Assembly: GCA_024233835.1 (NCBI GenBank) | Contig: JACKPC010000001.1 | Location: forward strand, 124,001 to 188,000 | Direction: 5' to 3' | Length of the DNA stretch: 64,000 nucleotides | Source of the DNA: Leptospiraceae bacterium | GTDB taxonomy: Bacteria > Spirochaetota > Leptospiria > Leptospirales > Leptospiraceae | Part shown: positions 1-8,342 of the stretch, in pieces | How the letters are laid out: each line of letters starts with the position of its first letter | Position numbering within the stretch: position 1 is the stretch's first letter | Made by a program: the position numbers and the translations under genes | The notes under the pieces: generated by a model | Database searches by the model: none | Told to the model about the DNA's origin: nothing | Seen by the model: the letters and a program-made list of their open reading frames with translations, nothing else

Positions 1-2
1 AT

Positions 3-1772
3 AATATTTCCTCTTCGGAAATGCCACGTTTTCGTAACCTGTGGGAGCATATTAAAAAGAAGATGCCCAAGAAAGGGAGAAGTCAGGCAAATGACCTCGA
101 CCCTCTAAGTTTGCCAGTCGAATTACAGACGGCCCTGGAAGCTCTATATGGTCATTATAAAAAAACTTTTGAATTATGGGAAAGTGAAAAGATAGTGGTT
201 CCTCCCTGTTTTATTGTTGTTTGCAATAATACGTCTACTTCCAAGTTAATTTTTGATTTTATTTCAGGGTTTCACAGGGAAACAAAAGATGGAGAAGGTT
301 TTCATCAGGGGCGACTGGAACTCTTTCGTAACTTTGATGAACATGGGAATCAATTAGAAAAACCCAGAACCCTTTTAATCGATAGTGAACAATTAGAATC
401 TGGTGAAGGGATTGATAAAAATTTTCGAGAAGCAGCTAAAGATGAAATCGAGCGTTTTCGAAGGGAAATTCGGGAAAGGGGAGAAGGTCAAAACGCAGAA
501 AAAATTACAGATGAAGATTTACTTCGTGAAGTGATGAATACAGTTGGAAAGGTAGGAAGACTCGGTGAGTCAATTCGCTGTGTTGTTTCTGTCTCTATGC
601 TAACGGAAGGATGGGATGCAAATACAGTTACCCACGTTTTAGGTGTTCGGGCATTCGGAACACAGCTATTATGTGAACAAGTTATAGGTCGTGCTTTAAG
701 AAGGCAATCTTATGATTTGAACGAGCATCTTTTATTTAATGTTGAATATGCTGATATTCTGGGAATCCCTTTTGACTTTACTGCCGAGCCGGTTGTAGTA
801 AAACCCCGTCCTCCGGTAAAGTTAACCCACATTCATGCAGTAAGTCCCGATAGAAATCATCTTGCAATTGAGTTTCCCAGAGTCAGTGGTTATCGTGTAG
901 AATTACCGGAAGAAAGGTTAAAAGCAAGGTTTACAGAAGATTCCGTTTTGGAGATTACTCCGGAACTTGTGGGTCCTTCTATTACAAAAAATCAAGGCAT
1001 TATTGGTGAAGGAGTAGATCTCAGCTTGCAACATTTGGAAGATACCCGGCGTTCTACTGTACTTTTTTACCTGGCAAGACGTTTAATATTTAATCACTGG
1101 CGAGATCCGGATGAAGAACCCAAGATGCATTTATTTACCCAGTTAAAGCGTATCGCAAAAGAATGGTTGGATACATATCTGGTTTGCAGAGGTGGGACGT
1201 ATCCGGCACAGCTTTTATATCAGGAAATTGCGGATATTGCCTGTGAAAAAATAACCGCTGCTATTACAAGAGAAATGTTGGATAAAAAACCAATTAAAGC
1301 AATTCTTGATCCTTATAATCCTAAAAGCTCTACGCGTTATGTGAATTTTAATACATCAAAGAAAGACCTTTATGAAACGGATGCCAGAAAATGCCACTTA
1401 AACTATGTTGTTCTGGATAGTGATTGGGAAGGAGAATTTTGTCGTATCGCTGAAACCCATCCTAAAGTAATATCTTATGTAAAGAATCAAAATTTGGGTT
1501 TTGAAGTTCCTTATCGTTTCGGCTCTGAAAATAGAGTCTATCTTCCGGATTTTATTGTTCTTATAGAAAACAAAAAAGGAGAAATTATTCATCTGGTAGT
1601 AGAAATCAAGGGATACAGAAGAGAAGACGCTAAGGAGAAAAAATCTTTTATCGAAACCTACTGGATTCCCGGAGTCAACCACCTCGGTTCTTTTGGTAAA
1701 TGGACTTTTGCAGAATTTCGTGATAATTTCAGCATGGAAGAAGAGTTTAAAAAGGTTGTGGATGGACTTTAG
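3..1772 (+). CDS. Type III-like restriction helicase/endonuclease (Res subunit), 5' end outside window
   Basis: C-terminal part of a superfamily 2 helicase of the type III restriction Res type. The reading frame is open to the left window edge with no stop between base 3 and the first ATG at 21, so the true start lies upstream. Visible are the second RecA-like lobe, with a helicase motif V-like SMLTEGWD and a motif VI-like QVIGRALRR, followed by a long C-terminal domain. That domain ends in a PD-(D/E)XK-like patch (YLPDFIVLIENKKGEIIHLVVEIKG), the usual place for the nuclease of Res proteins. Role by family: ATP-dependent DNA translocation and cleavage together with the Mod methyltransferase, whose likely partner lies at 2608. 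Between them is an MNT/HEPN pair in the same direction. The DEAD-box lobe with Walker A is not in the window, so completeness cannot be judged. Confidence 0.82.
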   Translation, partial: NISSSEMPRFRNLWEHIKKKMPKKGRSQANDLDPLSLPVELQTALEALYGHYKKTFELWESEKIVVPPCFIVVCNNTSTSKLIFDFISGFHRETKDGEGFHQGRLELFRNFDEHGNQLEKPRTLLIDSEQLESGEGIDKNFREAAKDEIERFRREIRERGEGQNAEKITDEDLLREVMNTVGKVGRLGESIRCVVSVSMLTEGWDANTVTHVLGVRAFGTQLLCEQVIGRALRRQSYDLNEHLLFNVEYADILGIPFDFTAEPVVVKPRPPVKLTHIHAVSPDRNHLAIEFPRVSGYRVELPEERLKARFTEDSVLEITPELVGPSITKNQGIIGEGVDLSLQHLEDTRRSTVLFYLARRLIFNHWRDPDEEPKMHLFTQLKRIAKEWLDTYLVCRGGTYPAQLLYQEIADIACEKITAAITREMLDKKPIKAILDPYNPKSSTRYVNFNTSKKDLYETDARKCHLNYVVLDSDWEGEFCRIAETHPKVISYVKNQNLGFEVPYRFGSENRVYLPDFIVLIENKKGEIIHLVVEIKGYRREDAKEKKSFIETYWIPGVNHLGSFGKWTFAEFRDNFSMEEEFKKVVDGL

Positions 1773-1817
1773 TGATTGTTTCGGAAGGTTAATAAAGGTT
1801 ATAGAAAGGATATTGAA

Positions 1818-2207
1818 ATGAAAGACTTAAATAAAATAGAACTGCTTGCATTGCCTGTTTTGGAAAGTCAAATATCTATCTCGAAGAATCCTATTATTAC
1901 TTTCTTTTCTGAAAAAGTAAGGGATAGTTTAAAGGAAAAATTGTTATTTATTGTTTTATTTGGTTCGCGGGCAAGAGGGGATGCTAAAGAATTCTCTGAT
2001 TATGATTTTCTAATTTTATTAAAAGAAAAAAATAAATCCCTTAAGAAGAAAATTATAGATGTTGAGGTGGCAACATTGGATGAGTTTGACAGACTTGTTT
2101 CTTCTCTTGTCTGGCAAAAGAAAGATTGGGATATTAGAAAAAACTTTCCTATAGGAAAAAATATTTTACAGGATGGTATACTGGTTTGGACAAACGAGAA
2201 ATATTAA
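1818..2207 (+). CDS. MNT-type minimal nucleotidyltransferase, probable antitoxin of HEPN/MNT pair
   Basis: Small nucleotidyltransferase of the MNT/MntA kind. The polymerase-beta-type motif GSRARGDAKEFSDYDFLI is intact, with both metal-binding Asp residues (SDYDF). I chose ATG 1818 because it follows AAAGGA by 7 bases; a TTG at 1776 would add 14 residues of unlikely sequence. In known HEPN/MNT pairs the MNT protein modifies (for example AMPylates) or blocks the HEPN RNase. Its 3' end overlaps the HEPN gene, as expected for a two-gene toxin-antitoxin module. Function is inferred from the family and the pairing. Confidence 0.82.
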   Translation: MKDLNKIELLALPVLESQISISKNPIITFFSEKVRDSLKEKLLFIVLFGSRARGDAKEFSDYDFLILLKEKNKSLKKKIIDVEVATLDEFDRLVSSLVWQKKDWDIRKNFPIGKNILQDGILVWTNEKY

Positions 2208-2596
2208 AATTAATGATAGCAAAAGGATTTTCAAAATTAGAAACAGCCAGAATTGATTATAAAAATAAGAAATATGTTGATGCTACTTCTCGTGCTTATT
2301 ACGCAGTATATCATTTAATCGCAGCGGTTCTTGAATCAAAAGATTTAAGATATTCTTCTCATAATCAAACAGTAGGAGCATTCAACAAGGAATTTATAAA
2401 AACAGGAGTTTTTCCTAAAAATTATACTTCAATGATACAAGAGTTATTTGATGCGAGGCAGGAAGGTGATTATTCTATTGTGTCTGATATAGATAAAGAT
2501 GATGCAAAAGAATATATAAAGAATGCAGAACTGATTTTTAAAACTTTGAGTGTATATTTGAAGAATAATTTTATCGAAAGCGATCTTTTTAATTAG
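2186..2596 (+). CDS. HEPN-domain protein, probable RNase toxin of MNT/HEPN pair
   Basis: All-helical HEPN protein of about 136 residues. The signature SRAYYAVYH supplies the R-x6-H pair that forms the RNase active site in HEPN toxins, and the second half (LFDARQEGDYSI) matches the C-terminal helices of the family. The start could be TTG 2186, overlapping the MNT gene by 22 bases, or ATG 2213; neither has a strong ribosome binding site, but the TTG form keeps the usual N-terminal helix. It lies between the Res and Mod genes of a restriction system, a typical setting for an abortive-infection module. Confidence 0.8.
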   Translation: MDKREILKLMIAKGFSKLETARIDYKNKKYVDATSRAYYAVYHLIAAVLESKDLRYSSHNQTVGAFNKEFIKTGVFPKNYTSMIQELFDARQEGDYSIVSDIDKDDAKEYIKNAELIFKTLSVYLKNNFIESDLFN

Positions 2597-2607
2597 GGCA
2601 TTACATC

Positions 2608-5373
2608 ATGAAAAACAAAAAGTCAAAACTACAATTAGAAACCTTAGTTCATAGCAGTGAAACCCGGCGGAACATTCCGACAGCGGAATACCAGTCGATT
2701 ATGGATAAGGAGGCACAGGAAGCGATTCGTGTGGCTTACGAAAGACGTAACCGGGATCTGGATCCACAGCTTGTCTGGAGGGGAAAGGACACTCAGGACT
2801 GGTCGGATCTCATCGTGCAGGCACCACCGCTTTACATTCAAGAAAAAGTCCATCCGAAAGTTTTGATTGATGACCTTTTGAAAAAAACAAAAGAAACAGA
2901 GAGCGAAGAACAGCCGGATTTATTTGGAGACTTCAACGGACTGCCTTCCGAGGGAGCCAAAACCGAATTTTACCAGCACGATGCCAATTGGACCAATCGA
3001 ATGATTTTAGGAGACAGCCTATCTGTGATGGCTTCCCTTGCGGAGAGAGAAGGATTACGTGGCAAAGTGCAATGTATCTACATCGACCCTCCTTACGGAA
3101 TTAAATTTAACTCCAATTTCCAGTGGTCAACGACAAACCGTGATGTCAAAGATGGCAAAGTGGACCACATAACCCGCGAACCGGAACAGGTCAAAGCCTT
3201 CCGCGACACATGGAAAGACGGAATCCATTCTTACCTGACCTACTTACGTGACCGACTCACAGTAGCCCGTGACTTATTAACAGAGTCGGGAAGTGTGTTC
3301 GTCCAAATTGGCGACGAAAACGTCCATAGAATTAGAACCTTACTGGATGAAGTATTTGGTGATGAAAATTATGTAGCTCAAATATCTTTTCGAAAAAAAT
3401 TAATGCCTTTAGGGGCTAAGACTTTAGAAAGTATGGCTGATTATATATTATGGTATTCTAAAAATTTAAATATTATTAAGTATAATCAACTTTATTCTCC
3501 TACAGTTCCTAATATAAAAGGTAGGTGGACAGGAGTTAAAACTAAAACTGGAGAGTTGAGAAGATTAAAAACTAATGAGAAAAGTAACTTTGACAATATA
3601 GAATTAGATTCTAAAATATTTGGCACAATATCACAATGGGCTCCATCATTTTCAGAAACAAGTGTATATGAGTTTGATTTTGAAGGAAAGTCCTATCATC
3701 CTACAAGTGGTAGATGTTGGATTACAAGCAAATTAAAAATGGACAGATTAAAAAAATCAGAAAGATTATTTGTTGAAGGTAAGTTTCCTCGATTTATAAG
3801 TTATCATGATGATTTCAAATTTAAAAAAATCACTCATCCTTGGAGAGATACTGCACCGGCACAGAATAAAAGTTATGTAGTAGAAACTAGTGAAACAGTT
3901 ATTCAACGATGCATTCTCATGTCAACTGACCCTGGAGACATTGTTCTCGATCCTACCTGTGGTTCCGGCACAACAGCTTATGTTGCAGAGCAATGGGGGC
4001 GGCGGTGGATTACGATTGATACATCAAGGGTGGCATTAGCTCTGGCACGGGCAAGGATTATGGGGGCTAAGTATCCATTTTATTTGCTAAGTGATTCTAA
4101 AGAAGGCCAATTAAAAGAAGCGGAGATTTCTCGAACCGAGCCTTCAAGTCATCCTACCTATGGCAAAATCAATCAGGGGTTTGTTTACGAAAGAGTTCCT
4201 CATATTACTTTAAAATCCATTGCCAATAACGCTGAAATTGACGTTATCTGGGATAAGTATCAGGAAACTCTGGAGCCACTGCGAAAAGAATTGAATAAAG
4301 CTCTCAAGAAGAAATGGGAAGAGTGGGAAATTCCCAGAGAGGTTGAGGATAAGTGGTCAAAAGAAGCGAAGGCTTTGCACAAAAAATGGTGGGATGCAAG
4401 GATAAAACGGCAAAAAGAAATCGATGCCTCTATTGCTGCAAAAGCCGATTATGAGTATCTTTACGACAGACCCTATGAAGATAAAAAGAAAGTTCGTGTA
4501 GCAGGACCTTTTACTGTGGAAAGCCTTTCTCCCCATCGCATACTAGGTGTGGATGAAAATGAGGAAATGCTTGATCCCCAGAAAAGAGAAGCAAAGGATG
4601 AAGAAAGCTTTGTCAAAATGATACTGGATAACCTTTTAACCTCCGGTGTGCAGCAGGCACATAAGCAGGATAAAATTGAGTTTGAATCTTTAAAACCCTG
4701 GCCGGGGCACTATATTTGTGCAGAAGGAAAATATGTAGAAGAAGAAACCGGTAATATAAAACGAGCGGGGATTTTTATTGGACCTGAATTTGGCACGGTT
4801 ACCAAACCGGATTTAACGGCTGCTGCGAGAGAAGCAGGAGATGCTGATTTTGATACACTTATCACCTGTGCTTTTAATTACGATGCCCATTCCTCTGAAT
4901 TTGACAAACTCGGAAGACTACCGGTATTAAAAGCCCGTATGAATGCCGACCTTCACATGGCAGAGGATCTTAAAAATACCGGCAAAGGAAACTTGTTTGT
5001 AATTTTTGGAGAACCGGATATAGAACTCATAAAAAATAAGGATAAAACATATCAGGTAAAAGTCAAAGGAGTGGATGTGTTTGACCCGACAACCGGTGAG
5101 GTGAGAAGTGATAATACCGATGGCATTGCCTGCTGGTTCATTGATACTGATTATAACGAAGAGAGTTTCTTTGTACGCCATGCCTATTTCTTAGGAGCCA
5201 GTGATCCATATAAATCTCTAAAGACAACTCTCAAAGCAGAAATTAATGCGGATGCCTGGGAAACACTCAATAGTGATGTATCCAGACCTTTTGCTAAACC
5301 GGAAACCGGCAGGATTGCAGTGAAAGTTATCAACCATCTGGGTGATGAAGTTATGAAAGTGATAAAGGTGTGA
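2608..5373 (+). CDS. Type III-like adenine-specific DNA methyltransferase (Mod)
   Basis: Large beta-class N6-adenine/N4-cytosine DNA methyltransferase (921 residues). Motif IV DPPYG lies at about residue 160 and the AdoMet motif DPTCGSGTT at about 448, the beta-class order found in type III Mod proteins. The segment between them is the target recognition domain. A C-terminal extension of over 400 residues, partly charged and helical, makes it longer than simple Mod proteins. It probably modifies the sequence cut by the Res-like protein upstream; the Res-before-Mod order is the reverse of the common type III layout. Bases of about 3355-3905, coding residues about 250-432, are far more AT-rich than either flank, which suggests the specificity domain was exchanged by recombination. 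The start ATG lies 12 bases after the HEPN stop. Confidence 0.88.
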   Translation: MKNKKSKLQLETLVHSSETRRNIPTAEYQSIMDKEAQEAIRVAYERRNRDLDPQLVWRGKDTQDWSDLIVQAPPLYIQEKVHPKVLIDDLLKKTKETESEEQPDLFGDFNGLPSEGAKTEFYQHDANWTNRMILGDSLSVMASLAEREGLRGKVQCIYIDPPYGIKFNSNFQWSTTNRDVKDGKVDHITREPEQVKAFRDTWKDGIHSYLTYLRDRLTVARDLLTESGSVFVQIGDENVHRIRTLLDEVFGDENYVAQISFRKKLMPLGAKTLESMADYILWYSKNLNIIKYNQLYSPTVPNIKGRWTGVKTKTGELRRLKTNEKSNFDNIELDSKIFGTISQWAPSFSETSVYEFDFEGKSYHPTSGRCWITSKLKMDRLKKSERLFVEGKFPRFISYHDDFKFKKITHPWRDTAPAQNKSYVVETSETVIQRCILMSTDPGDIVLDPTCGSGTTAYVAEQWGRRWITIDTSRVALALARARIMGAKYPFYLLSDSKEGQLKEAEISRTEPSSHPTYGKINQGFVYERVPHITLKSIANNAEIDVIWDKYQETLEPLRKELNKALKKKWEEWEIPREVEDKWSKEAKALHKKWWDARIKRQKEIDASIAAKADYEYLYDRPYEDKKKVRVAGPFTVESLSPHRILGVDENEEMLDPQKREAKDEESFVKMILDNLLTSGVQQAHKQDKIEFESLKPWPGHYICAEGKYVEEETGNIKRAGIFIGPEFGTVTKPDLTAAAREAGDADFDTLITCAFNYDAHSSEFDKLGRLPVLKARMNADLHMAEDLKNTGKGNLFVIFGEPDIELIKNKDKTYQVKVKGVDVFDPTTGEVRSDNTDGIACWFIDTDYNEESFFVRHAYFLGASDPYKSLKTTLKAEINADAWETLNSDVSRPFAKPETGRIAVKVINHLGDEVMKVIKV

Positions 5374-5379
5374 GGAATA

Positions 5380-5820
5380 ATGAGGATTTATTTAGATAAT
5401 TGTTGTTTTAATCGACCTTATGATGATCAGAGTCAATTTAAAATACGAATCGAAAGTGAAGCTAAATTGGTTATACAGGAAAAGATAAAAAATGGTAAAT
5501 TAAAATTAATCTGGTCTTTTATGCTGGATTATGAGAATTCTCAAAATACTGATGTGAATAAGAAAAATGAGATTTTTAGCTTTCAAAAATACTCAGAAGA
5601 GTATTTTGTTGGAACAAAAGAAACTGCTAAAATTGCACAAGAAATAGAAAAATCAGGTATAAAAAAAAAGGACTCAGTCCATCTTGCATGTGCTATCGAA
5701 ACAGGAGTGGAGTTTTTTATTACAACTGATAAAGGAATCATAAATAAGAAAAACCATATTCCTGATATTAAAATTTTAAATCCAGTAGAATTTATAATAG
5801 AAATAGGAGAAAAATTATGA
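5380..5820 (+). CDS. PIN-domain protein, probable toxin of a VapC-like pair
   Basis: About 146 residues with PIN-domain landmarks: an N-terminal MRIYLDNCCFNRP with the first acidic residue, a central KDSVHLACAIE, and a C-terminal FFITTDKGI. Together these supply the Asp/Glu cluster that binds metal in PIN ribonucleases. The start ATG has GAGG five bases upstream, overlapping the stop of the methyltransferase gene. The next gene starts inside its stop (ATGA overlap), so toxin precedes the presumed antitoxin, opposite to the classical vapBC order. RNase activity is inferred from the fold. Confidence 0.78.
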   Translation: MRIYLDNCCFNRPYDDQSQFKIRIESEAKLVIQEKIKNGKLKLIWSFMLDYENSQNTDVNKKNEIFSFQKYSEEYFVGTKETAKIAQEIEKSGIKKKDSVHLACAIETGVEFFITTDKGIINKKNHIPDIKILNPVEFIIEIGEKL

Positions 5821-6035
5821 GAACTGATGCAGAAATAAAACAAAAAGGATTTCAGGTTTTGTTTAAATATATGGATGTGATAGAAGCAGAAAGATTTATT
5901 TCTTTAATTAATAAAGAAAAATTTGATTATACTGAGTGGAGACAGGATTTATTTGAAGACATGAGTATTCAAGAAATCATAAATGAAGGCAGAAAGTTTG
6001 CTGTAGATTTTAGAAAAATCCAGGGTGAATTATAA
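5817..6035 (+). CDS. Small protein paired with PIN toxin, putative antitoxin
   Basis: A 72-residue acidic helical protein beginning MRTDAEIKQKGFQVL. It overlaps the PIN gene by four bases and ends 12 bases before the helicase gene. Small size, coupling and absence of catalytic motifs fit an antitoxin or chaperone of the PIN protein. No ribbon-helix-helix or AbrB motif is obvious. The pairing is an inference from position. Confidence 0.62.
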   Translation: MRTDAEIKQKGFQVLFKYMDVIEAERFISLINKEKFDYTEWRQDLFEDMSIQEIINEGRKFAVDFRKIQGEL

Positions 6036-6047
6036 TAAGGATAACTA

Positions 6048-8126
6048 ATGGAATTTCTAATATCAGATACCTTCTCCAATAGTTTAGGAAAGTTAAATAA
6101 TGATGAACAAAAAGCGGTCAAAACGACTGCTTTTGATTTGCAGATGAATCCAGCGAATCCCGGAATGCAGTTTCATCGAATAGATAAAGCTAAAGATCCA
6201 AATTTTTGGTCAATTCGTGTGAATAAAGATATTCGGATTATTTTGCATAAATCAAATGCCAGTTTACTTCTTTGTTATGTTGACCATCATGATAAAGCCT
6301 ATAGCTGGGCAGAAAAAAGAAAATTAGAAGTCCATCCCAAAACCGGTGCTGCTCAACTGGTTACTATTCGAGAAACAGTAAAAGAAATTACTGTTCCCAA
6401 ATATACCGAAGTAAAAGTAAAAAAAGAGTTACCTCCTTTGTTTTCATCCTTTAGCAAAGAAGAGCTTTTAAGTTATGGTGTTCCTGAAGAATGGTTAGAT
6501 GATGTAAAACAGGTAAATGAAGATAGTATATTTGATCTGATAGAGCATTTACCGCAGGAAGCCGGAGAGGCACTTTTAGAATTAGCTACAGGCTCTAAGC
6601 CGGAAAAACTATCTATAATAGAAAAAGATGCCAATCCATTCAAGCACCCGGATGCACAGCGAAGATTTAGAGTTATGCAAAACTCTGAGGATCTTGCGAT
6701 CGCATTGGAATACCCCTGGGAAAAATGGGCAGTTTACCTGCATCCCACACAAAAAGAAATTGTAGAAAAAGAGTTTAACGGACCGGCAAGAGTATCGGGT
6801 AGTGCCGGAACCGGCAAGACTATTGTTGCATTACATAGAGCTGTAAGTCTTTTAAAAAAGAATGAAAATGTGAGAGTTTTATTAACTACTTTTTCCGATC
6901 CTCTTGCTAATATTCTAAAGAGAAAACTACGACAACTGCTTCATAACCAACCAAAATTAGGTGACCGAATCGATGTAGAATCGATAGGGAATGTAGGTTT
7001 GAGATTTTACAAAATACATTTTGGAAGTTACAAAATTATTAAACCAGAAGAAGAAAAAGAAATATTGAATAAAATATCCATAGAAATAAAAGAAGCAAAA
7101 TTTAGTTTGCGATTTTTATATTCTGAATGGAAAGAAATTATAGATGCCTGGCAAATCAAAGAAGAAGATGTATATTTACAATTTAAAAGACTCGGTAAAA
7201 AAACAAGGCTACCGGAAATAAAAAGAAAAATGTTATGGCAAATTTTTCAAAGAACTCGAAAAGCAATAAAAGAAAAAAAACTTCTTACTAGTGCAGAGTT
7301 ATTCTATCAACTCAGCCTTAAGATGGAAGAAGTAAATAATCCTCCATACCACCATATTATTGTAGATGAAGCACAGGATATTCATCCAATGGAATTGAAG
7401 TTTTTAGCTTCTATGGTGAGAGAACAACAGGATAGTTTATTTTTTGCCGGAGATTTAGGTCAAAGAATATTCGGACAACCTTTTTCCTGGAAGTCCTGTG
7501 GTGTGGATATTATAGGTAGATCGAAAAATTTAAAGATCAATTACCGCACATCACACCAGATCCGAAATCAAGCAGATAGACTTTTAGGGAATGAGATCTC
7601 AGATGTTGATGGAAATGTTGAAAAAAGAATAGGAACTGTTTCATTATTTAATGGTCCCTACCCGGAAATAAAAATTTTTGATTCTAAGAAAGAAGAACAA
7701 AGCTATGTTACTGACTGGATAAAAGATACCTTAAAAAAAGGCTTAAACCCGGAAGAGATAGGAATCTTTGTTAGAACAGAAAAAGAGTTAGAACGTGCCT
7801 CCTCTGCTCTCGAAAAAGAAGGATTAAAGTTTAAAATTCTTACTAAAAAAGTGGAAACAACTGGTGGTTATATTTCATTATCAACTATGCATCTGGCAAA
7901 AGGACTTGAATTTAAAAATGTTATTCTTATGGCCTGTGAAGATGAAGTAATTCCCCTTGCTGATAGAATTGAAAATGCAGCAGATGATGTAGAGTTAGAA
8001 GAAATTTATAATACAGAAAGACACCTTCTTTATGTGGCTATTACACGAGCGAGGGATTTTTTGCTAATTACAGCTGTAAGTCCTGAATCCGAATTTTTAG
8101 ATGATCTAAAAGAAACAAGCATATGA
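6048..8126 (+). CDS. UvrD/Rep-like superfamily 1 helicase with N-terminal RelE-like domain
   Basis: A 692-residue fusion. Residues 1-90 resemble a RelE/ParE-type toxin fold (a line ending ...FWSIRVNKDIRIILHK, then LLCYVDHHDKAYSWAEKRK). From about residue 240 there is a full SF1A helicase: Walker A GSAGTGKT at about 251-258, Walker B DEAQD at about 440, motif III FFAGDLGQRIFG, motif IV NYRTSHQIR, motif V STMHLAKGLEFKNV and motif VI LLYVAITRARD. All motifs look intact, so the ATPase is probably active. AAGGA precedes the ATG. As the last gene of the defence run, its role may be antiviral; whether the RelE-like part cleaves mRNA or serves only as a binding module cannot be told from sequence. 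Confidence 0.85.
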   Translation: MEFLISDTFSNSLGKLNNDEQKAVKTTAFDLQMNPANPGMQFHRIDKAKDPNFWSIRVNKDIRIILHKSNASLLLCYVDHHDKAYSWAEKRKLEVHPKTGAAQLVTIRETVKEITVPKYTEVKVKKELPPLFSSFSKEELLSYGVPEEWLDDVKQVNEDSIFDLIEHLPQEAGEALLELATGSKPEKLSIIEKDANPFKHPDAQRRFRVMQNSEDLAIALEYPWEKWAVYLHPTQKEIVEKEFNGPARVSGSAGTGKTIVALHRAVSLLKKNENVRVLLTTFSDPLANILKRKLRQLLHNQPKLGDRIDVESIGNVGLRFYKIHFGSYKIIKPEEEKEILNKISIEIKEAKFSLRFLYSEWKEIIDAWQIKEEDVYLQFKRLGKKTRLPEIKRKMLWQIFQRTRKAIKEKKLLTSAELFYQLSLKMEEVNNPPYHHIIVDEAQDIHPMELKFLASMVREQQDSLFFAGDLGQRIFGQPFSWKSCGVDIIGRSKNLKINYRTSHQIRNQADRLLGNEISDVDGNVEKRIGTVSLFNGPYPEIKIFDSKKEEQSYVTDWIKDTLKKGLNPEEIGIFVRTEKELERASSALEKEGLKFKILTKKVETTGGYISLSTMHLAKGLEFKNVILMACEDEVIPLADRIENAADDVELEEIYNTERHLLYVAITRARDFLLITAVSPESEFLDDLKETSI

Positions 8127-8205
8127 AACTACTAATCCCTATATTTATTCTAATATTCCAATTATGATGGACTTTTAGCACTTGAGTTAAAATAAATATA
8201 GCTAC

Positions 8206-8299
8206 TGGAACTATCAAATAATAAAATCATCTAAAAAATACTTATACAAAAAAGATAACTGCTCAGCTGTGCAAGTCAAGTTATCATCTGATAGTTCCA
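8206..8299. repeat. Imperfect inverted repeat (19-bp arms) with nested palindrome
   Basis: Arms at 8206-8224 and 8281-8299 match in inverted orientation at 17 of 19 positions, with the outer 11 (TGGAACTATCA / TGATAGTTCCA) perfect. Inside lies a second inverted pair, GATAACT at 8254-8260 and AGTTATC at 8279-8285, around a near-palindrome GCTCAGCTGTGC. The region separates the defence run from the convergent amidotransferase gene. It has no T-tract typical of a terminator. It could be a MITE-like relic, a recombination boundary or a structured RNA. Confidence 0.6.
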
Positions 8300-8342
8300 T
8301 GTTATTACTAAACATTAAGCAACAAGATGAAGGTCACATCAT

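Noticed and set aside
1776..1817. TTG start extending the MNT protein
   Set aside because: The extra residues do not fit the family, and ATG 1818 has a good ribosome binding site.
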